A DNA stretch of 64,000 bases, from the NCBI GenBank assembly GCA_017164015.1, contig CP071065.1:3004501-3068500 (forward strand). The letters are read 5' to 3'. A model generated the notes under the pieces. That model searched no databases and was not told the origin of the DNA. It saw only the letters and a program-made list of their open reading frames with translations. A program made the position numbers and the translations under genes. Positions 59,022 to 64,000 of the stretch are shown here, one piece after another; position 1 is the first letter of the stretch, and every line of letters begins with the position of its first letter. The stretch is from Nostoc sp. UHCC 0702. Lineage in GTDB: Bacteria; Cyanobacteriota; Cyanobacteriia; Cyanobacteriales; Nostocaceae.

Positions 59022-61667
59022 TCATATTTGAACAGCCATAATTCGTTGATTTTGGAGGACTTCTGTGGCTTTTTCGGCAGAAAGGGGTTTGTAGAACAGG
59101 AAACCCTGTACATTTTCGCAATTGATAGATTTCAAAAAATCTAGTTCTTCTGACTTTTCTACCCCTTCAGCGGTCAGCTTCAACCCTAGATTCCTTGCCA
59201 AGGTAACGATCGCTTTGACAATATGAGCTACTCTGACATCTGTTGTCAACTGTTGAATGAAAGACTTGTCAATTTTGAGATTGTGGATTGGTAATAGTTG
59301 CAGGCGTGAGAGGGAAGAATGACCTATACCAAAGTCATCGATAGAAAGATAAACACCCATCTGTTGGAGATTTTGCAACACAGTTCTGGTGAACTCTAAA
59401 TCTTCGATAGCGGTAGATTCGGTAATTTCTAATTCTAAAAAATGAGGCTCTAACTTTGTCTGTTCTAAAATTTCAGCTACAGTCTCTACTAGTTTAGGTT
59501 GGCGGAACTGCTTGGGAGAGAGATTAACAGCGATGGTCAAAGGAGGTAATCCTGCCTGTTGCCAAACTTGATTCTGAATACAAGCTGTCCGTAACACCCA
59601 TTCGCCGATGGGGATAATTAATCCACTTTCCTCGGCGAGGGGAATAAACACACTGGGTGCTACTAGCCCCATTTCTGGGTGCTGCCAGCGTAACAGTGCT
59701 TCCATGCCACTAATTTCTCCTGTGGCAATGTTGACTCGCGGCTGATAGTACACCGTTAATTCTTTCCTTTCTAGGGCATGGCGTAGACTTTTCTCTAAAG
59801 TCAAAAGTTCAGGATTTTTGGTACTTAAGTTAGTGCTGTAGAACTGGTAGTTATTTCTTCCTTCGTCTTTGGCGTAATACAAAGCAGCATCTGCGTGTTT
59901 GATTAGGGTTTCAGCATCGGGGCTATGTTCATCCAGCACAGAAATGCCGAGGCTAGCACTGACGCAAAGTTCATGACCATCAAGATTGAAGGGATTCTCT
60001 AAAGCTTGCAGGATTCTCCAAGCTACTTGAGTCACTTCTTCGAGATAATTTACTCGCGGTAGTAGGATAGTAAATTCATCTCCTCCCCAACGGGCAAGAC
60101 TATCCCCGCTTCTGAGGGAGTCTTTCAATCTTTGAGCCACCTGTTGCAGGAGTCGGTCTCCTAGGCTGTGCCCTAGAGTGTCATTGATGATTTTGAAACG
60201 ATCCAAATCAAGGAACATTACAGCTAAGCTTTCCTGATTACGAACGGCGTTAGGTAAGGCTTTGGAAAGTAGCTCATTAAATAGTAAGCGATTTGGTAAT
60301 CCAGTCAGCAGATCATGAAGAGCTTGGTAACGAATCTTTTGCTCTACTTGTTGACGTTGCATAGCACCACTGATACTGGCTGCCATCGTCAACAGCGTAG
60401 ATTCTTCATGTCTTGACCAGTGACGTTCTTTTGAACAGTCTGCCAAGCCGAGGCATCCCCAGAAATCATCGTCTAACCGCAGGGGCACTAACAGAAGAGA
60501 TTGAATACCATCTTGGGTGAGCAATTCTTGTTCGGCTAGAGGAAATTCTCTGGTGATGCCGCTAATGGATTCTCCTTGAGATAGAGTAGCGTACCAACGT
60601 GCTAGTTTAGAGGACTCATAAAGCTGATTCTGCCAGTGATGCTTAGAATACTCAAGACCAAAGCGTATCCATTCAAATTGCAAACTGACTGCCATCTCTC
60701 CTGTAACTGGATGAGGATGGTTATTGAAGAGATAGACGCGATCTGCCTTGGCAGCTTCGCCCAGCACAGCTAAAGCTTTGTCAATACCTGTTTCGTAATT
60801 CATTTCCACTAGCAAGTAATTAGCCGCTTCTGCAACTGCTTGTAGTAAGCGATCGCGTTGGCGCAGTTCGGCTTCGGCTTGTTTTTGCTCAGTAATATCC
60901 CTGACAATAAAAGTTCTAATTAAATCACTTTCAGGAAGGCAGTGGACGGATTGTTCAAAAACTTCTTGACCAACTTCCACCTCCCGTACAAAAGGGTTTA
61001 TCTTACGATTCTGTACTGCGCTAAGTAGTCCCGTCAGGATAGGATGCTGCTTACCAGTTTCTCTGAGCTTGGGAAACTTGAGAGCTGCGGCGGGATTGAG
61101 ATATGTCACTATTCCCTGTAAATCTGTCTCGATAATTGGATTAGGGATAAGTTCAGGGAAGGATGCTAGGCGAGCGAGGAGAGTTTCACTAGCTCCTTCC
61201 CAGCTAGGATCAACAGCTAAGGTTTGAAAACTACTAACAGGATTTGCTTGTTCTGTCAGGAAACTAGACAGGTCTTGAGCTTGGTAAGATTCAGAAAAAG
61301 CATTTTCTGAAAGGTTGGTAATGGCGTAATATTTAGCCTGAGCTTGATTATTGCCAAAAAAAATTACATCACCATGTTTGAGGTTATGAGAGGAACACTT
61401 ATTACCATTGACTATTAAGCCATTAGTACTACTTTTACCCTTGTAATTGCCATCAATAATCAAAAAGCCATATTGGTCAGTTTCTGGAAGAGTTACCCGT
61501 AATAAAATAGCGTGCTGCCTGGATACTGATCGAGAACGAAGCACAATAGAGTTCTCAGGATGCCGCCCAAGAGAATAAGTCGTTTCTTGAAGGGGAATCG
61601 TTCGCTGCCCTTGCATGTCTTGGACAATCAATAGATGGCGTATTTTTTCTTGCTCATTTCCTGCCAT
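59022..61667 (-). CDS. FHA-PAS-GAF-GGDEF-EAL cyclic-di-GMP signalling protein
   Basis: 881 aa, no membrane segment. The FHA domain (about 10-115) has S-L-G-R-H and S-R-S-V-S-R-Q-H, which bind phosphothreonine; a PAS domain (about 165-265) ends in D-I-T-E-Q-K-Q-A-E-A-E-L; a GAF domain spans about 275-435. The GGDEF domain has the intact active site G-G-D-E-F (about 528-532) and an I-site R-S-G-D five residues before it. The EAL domain has the intact E-A-L (about 656), I-D-D-F-G and G-V-E-K-S-E-E. Both synthesis and breakdown of c-di-GMP are possible. The FHA part suggests control by Ser/Thr kinases. Confidence 0.93.
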   Translation of the reverse strand: MAGNEQEKIRHLLIVQDMQGQRTIPLQETTYSLGRHPENSIVLRSRSVSRQHAILLRVTLPETDQYGFLIIDGNYKGKSSTNGLIVNGNKCSSHNLKHGDVIFFGNNQAQAKYYAITNLSENAFSESYQAQDLSSFLTEQANPVSSFQTLAVDPSWEGASETLLARLASFPELIPNPIIETDLQGIVTYLNPAAALKFPKLRETGKQHPILTGLLSAVQNRKINPFVREVEVGQEVFEQSVHCLPESDLIRTFIVRDITEQKQAEAELRQRDRLLQAVAEAANYLLVEMNYETGIDKALAVLGEAAKADRVYLFNNHPHPVTGEMAVSLQFEWIRFGLEYSKHHWQNQLYESSKLARWYATLSQGESISGITREFPLAEQELLTQDGIQSLLLVPLRLDDDFWGCLGLADCSKERHWSRHEESTLLTMAASISGAMQRQQVEQKIRYQALHDLLTGLPNRLLFNELLSKALPNAVRNQESLAVMFLDLDRFKIINDTLGHSLGDRLLQQVAQRLKDSLRSGDSLARWGGDEFTILLPRVNYLEEVTQVAWRILQALENPFNLDGHELCVSASLGISVLDEHSPDAETLIKHADAALYYAKDEGRNNYQFYSTNLSTKNPELLTLEKSLRHALERKELTVYYQPRVNIATGEISGMEALLRWQHPEMGLVAPSVFIPLAEESGLIIPIGEWVLRTACIQNQVWQQAGLPPLTIAVNLSPKQFRQPKLVETVAEILEQTKLEPHFLELEITESTAIEDLEFTRTVLQNLQQMGVYLSIDDFGIGHSSLSRLQLLPIHNLKIDKSFIQQLTTDVRVAHIVKAIVTLARNLGLKLTAEGVEKSEELDFLKSINCENVQGFLFYKPLSAEKATEVLQNQRIMAVQI

Positions 61668-62596
61668 CGTTCTTCCTCAAGTACTCATGTCTTTAGATAT
61701 TCCGTTGAAAAATACTGCTCTGGTTCAGTTTTAACCTTCAGTTTCCATTTTTTGAAAAAGTTAGTCACTTTTATTAATCAAGTAAACCTTCTGCGATCGC
61801 CAAGATTGACTCTTTAATAAGAGATGCTCAGTTGTCTGCCAGTTTTACCAGTCTAAGTCTTAGTCTTTGCGTCATTTGAGATTAACAGGTTGAAAAACTT
61901 AGGACTTTCAGTCACTGTGTTTTACTTCCATTCTTTCTTAAATATCTACAATAATTTCAAATGATTAATATTATACATGGTATAATTGCTGATTTTTTGT
62001 AAATTGGTGGCAATTGCCAGGGAAATACATTATTAAGCTAATCAAGATAGTAATTTTCATAAATGCTTGGTATTTTTACTGGTAAGATAATTGCTTTTAC
62101 AAAATTTTATTATTTGAAATTAGTATTGATATAATACAAATTTTGTATAAAGAAGCGGCTATGAGATTGACGCAAAACAACGCCCCATAGGGAATTATGA
62201 ATTGCTCCTGTATGAATAAAATGCAACCTTAGATAAAATTGATATAAGGTAATTGTGATCAGTCGAGAAGAAAATCAAAAAATTCTGCACACCTGACCAG
62301 AAACGGGGTGTGGACTGCGATAATTCGCTATATTTCCTAACAGAGCGCAATATTGCTTAATATATAGATATAACGAAGAGACTTAATACGTTCGGTGTGC
62401 AATGGAATTAGGGTACTTCCAGAAAATAAATTATTCCGGTTGAAGTTTTTGAACGTCAGCCGCGCGGCTGTCGTCAAGTGGCGTGAAAACCCCCTTTGAG
62501 CGATCTTCGACGCTGCGCTAACACTAACGCACTGGCTCCTGATGACCGGACTCACGAAGATGGGGGCTACCTCACCGCGCTGGCTCACTGTGAACA
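61668..62596. other. 0.9-kb gene-free stretch with repeats
   Basis: No gene is seen. Contains family C copy 2 (62166-62225) and family B copy 2 (62458-62592); the remainder is AT-rich. The upstream promoter of the signalling gene should be near 61700. Confidence 0.55.
62458..62592. repeat. GC-rich interspersed repeat family B, copy 2
   Basis: Shares AAGTGGCGTGAAAACCCCC and CCGCGCTGGCTCACTG with 50823-50938, with an unrelated middle. Confidence 0.55.
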
Positions 62597-62701
62597 GTGG
62601 AATATTTTTTTACTTGGAAGTCCCTAATAGATTGTGCCTCACCCATATTCGCTATCTTTATGACTTGTAAAATGTCAGCTGCAAAAAATTCCTCAATTCT
62701 T

Positions 62702-62866
62702 ATGACTGTAAAATTTCAGACCGAAAAAGACTTGCTTACGACAAGCACTAGTGTCAAGATAAATCAACAAACAGAAAACGAAAAAGTTCTATGTTCTCAT
62801 TGTCAGCGCACCGCTACGAACGGTATTAAATGTAAAGGGATTTGTGTAGCTGACAATGACTATTAA
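62702..62866 (+). CDS. Small protein with a four-cysteine (zinc-ribbon-like) end
   Basis: 54 aa from ATG 62702; other possible starts are ATG 62672 and GTG 62597. The C-terminus C-S-H-C-Q-R-T-A-T-N-G-I-K-C-K-G-I-C-V-A-D-N-D-Y has two Cys pairs (C-x2-C and C-x3-C) that could hold a metal. The N-terminal part is polar. No clear ribosome site. I believe similar small proteins occur in Nostocales but cannot name one. Confidence 0.5.
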   Translation: MTVKFQTEKDLLTTSTSVKINQQTENEKVLCSHCQRTATNGIKCKGICVADNDY

Positions 62867-63119
62867 GGTATGAATTTATAAGGAATCCCCAAAGACGTAG
62901 TGTGTGTAGTGGAGTAATACGAGTCGCGATCGCGCGCTCATCAGTTTGTGACTACTAATTATTCTTAGTAAACCCCACAGACTTATGGCGTTGCAGCCTC
63001 TTGAGGGTTTTGGCAAACCTCCGCCGGCGACTCTCACCTTCTGCCTCTCTCAGTGCCTGGGCTGTTATGTCAGGAAGCCAGGAGCAAGTTAGTTGAGGTC
63101 TAAAGAATTCACTGCTCAT

Positions 63120-63398
63120 TTACTCACGGATTATAAAATTTTGCTGCTTGTGTAAGAAATTCTGAATTTCTTTAATGTCTATTCTGACCTCCCTGAATTG
63201 CTCCTCAGTTTTTTCTGCTTTATGTTCGATTCGCTCTTTGTTGCCGTTGATAGCTAACAAAGTGGCATCCTTATAGTTGACATAATCCTCTAAATGAATA
63301 TCAAGCCTTTTATCTAAGTCTCTGATTCTTTCAGCGTTGCTGGCATGTTTTTTTAACTCTTCTTCAATGCGTTTAATTGAAGAAGAGATTTGACTCAT
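63120..63398 (-). CDS. Small coiled-coil protein
   Basis: 92 aa, almost wholly helical with heptad spacing of I/L (I-K-R-I-E-E-E-L-K-K, I-R-D-L-D-K-R-L-D-I-H-L and V-R-I-D-I-K-E-I-Q-N-F-L). Very rich in Lys/Glu/Arg. Could be a small phage- or plasmid-type structural protein. Function unknown. Confidence 0.6.
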   Translation of the reverse strand: MSQISSSIKRIEEELKKHASNAERIRDLDKRLDIHLEDYVNYKDATLLAINGNKERIEHKAEKTEEQFREVRIDIKEIQNFLHKQQNFIIRE

Positions 63399-63492
63399 CT
63401 TAGAGGCTGTTTCTAAAGAAAAGTAAAGCTAACACTTTGGAGGAGTAAATCAATTCCAAAATAGACAAGGAGTTTAAATCTAAGCGCCAATC

Positions 63493-63555
63493 ATGTCTCG
63501 GAAACCTTATCCCAGTGACCTGACTGATTCAGAGACTGTTTCTAAAGGATTATGA
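63493..63555 (+). pseudogene. Remnant of an IS5-type transposase N-terminus
   Basis: Twenty codons from ATG 63493 read M-S-R-K-P-Y-P-S-D-L-T-D-S-E, the standard start of DUF4096-type transposases, then break off into other sequence. The words just before the break (GACTGTTTCTAAAG) nearly repeat GGCTGTTTCTAAAG at about 63405, hinting at a deletion or insertion between the copies. Confidence 0.7.
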
Positions 63556-63770
63556 AGATGCTGATTCTGACTGCGCTAGTCGTCGCAGCATCAAGCGAAT
63601 CATTACCGTATGGATCATTGCTTCACTAAGTGATTGTCTTCATTAGTTATTGTGGGGAGAGTCATCAGTCATCAGTCATTTGTCGAGCGATCGCTCACGT
63701 CAAATTGGCTATTGGGCAAAGTGCTTGATTTCGTAGAGGGTAGCAGTTGTTTGCCTGAAAGCCTGATTGA

Positions 63771-64000
63771 TTACTTATCAGTCAAACCTGTCAATGCTCT
63801 TGTGTCGGGCGTTATCGCAACCGCCAGGACGCTGAAGCACTGTGTCGCATGAACTTCTGGCAACATGTGATTACCAAAATTGAAGTTGACGGGCGCTTGC
63901 CTGACAATGACATCGGCAAGGAGATTGCTTTGTATAAGACTACGCTCAAAGAAAATGTTGATGCTTCTGGTAAACAGCTGCTCAATGGCAAGCACTTGCA
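63771..64000 (+). CDS. Partial unknown protein reaching the window end
   Basis: The frame is open from 63771 to the last base; ATG 63849 is a possible start (M-N-F-W-Q-H-V-I-T-K-I-E-V-D-G-R-L-P). Upstream codons read C-V-G-R-Y-R-N-R-Q-D-A-E-A-L-C-R, so the true start may be earlier or the front may be lost in the IS remnant region. Family not recognised. Confidence 0.35.

Noticed and set aside
58836..59144. Open frames on both strands over the CCCCAGT array, giving proline-serine or glycine-tryptophan repeat peptides
   Set aside because: A 7-bp unit without stops is open in all frames; these are repeat artefacts without start signals.
62337..62588. 83-codon minus-strand frame in the gene-free stretch
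   Set aside because: It overlaps the family B repeat and has no protein-like composition.

Overview
The window comes from a filamentous, heterocyst-forming cyanobacterium (Nostocales, Nostoc/Anabaena type). The evidence is photosystem I genes (psaF, psaJ, psaL), the heterocyst regulators hetZ and patU, a tandem pair of septal amidases (amiC type), many HIP1 octamers (GCGATCGC) and many short tandemly repeated repeats (STRRs: 7-bp units such as CCCCAGT and GTCAATA, and 8-bp GCAGGGGA). From memory of Anabaena PCC 7120, the order mreBCD - ssb - amiC1/amiC2 - hetZ/patU - psaL - psaJ/psaF runs in reverse here, so this is an old conserved backbone into which accessory DNA has been inserted.

Layout. 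0-6 kb: a membrane protein fragment, a GNAT acetyltransferase, a histidine kinase with a degraded ATP site, a TsaC-type enzyme, and a large AAA-ATPase/WD40 gene split by an out-of-frame deletion. 6.3-9.6 kb: a run of co-oriented small secreted proteins, three of them lectin- or carbohydrate-binding-like (AbfB beta-trefoil, six-bladed tectonin propeller, CBM-like jelly roll). 9.8-18.6 kb: a vMAP-type HTH-AAA protein, PrmC, a Tic22-like protein, tRNA-Pro(TGG), a second GNAT protein, an ACT-like protein, an alpha/beta hydrolase and TsaD. 18.7-21.5 kb: psaF-psaJ, psaL, gmk and a RemA-like regulator. 21.7-24.5 kb: a three-gene ABC-2 exporter. 24.5-27.8 kb: an accessory island with a VapC-type toxin/antitoxin pair flanked by a 29-bp perfect direct repeat, a Shedu-like (DUF4263) nuclease, a RelE-like toxin/antitoxin pair and an HTH gene beside a palindromic operator. 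28-33 kb: a TgpA-like transglutaminase-fold membrane protein lacking its catalytic Cys and His, then patU and hetZ overlapping by 8 bases. 33-46 kb: prenyl diphosphate synthase, murI, amiC2, amiC1, a CPA2 antiporter, an EVE-domain protein, a SIMPL-domain protein and ssb. 46-51 kb: mreBCD and ribD. 51.5-54.8 kb: a PLD-like gene cut at its 5' end by an IS5-type insertion sequence, whose transposase carries a single in-frame stop, followed by a MITE. 54.9-58.7 kb: MFS and ABC-2 exporters with a MarR regulator. 59-61.7 kb: an FHA-PAS-GAF-GGDEF-EAL protein. 62-64 kb: gene-poor, repeat-rich DNA with an IS remnant.

The backbone serves envelope growth and septum modification (MurI, AmiC1/2, MreBCD), heterocyst patterning (HetZ, PatU), photosystem I, and tRNA t6A synthesis (TsaC and TsaD in one window). 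The accessory parts hold defence and conflict genes (Shedu-like, two TA pairs, PLD-like, vMAP-AAA, AAA-WD40) and secreted binding proteins. At least four interspersed repeat families with terminal inverted repeats or multiple copies lie between genes. I find no CRISPR array. All family assignments were read from the sequence without database searches.
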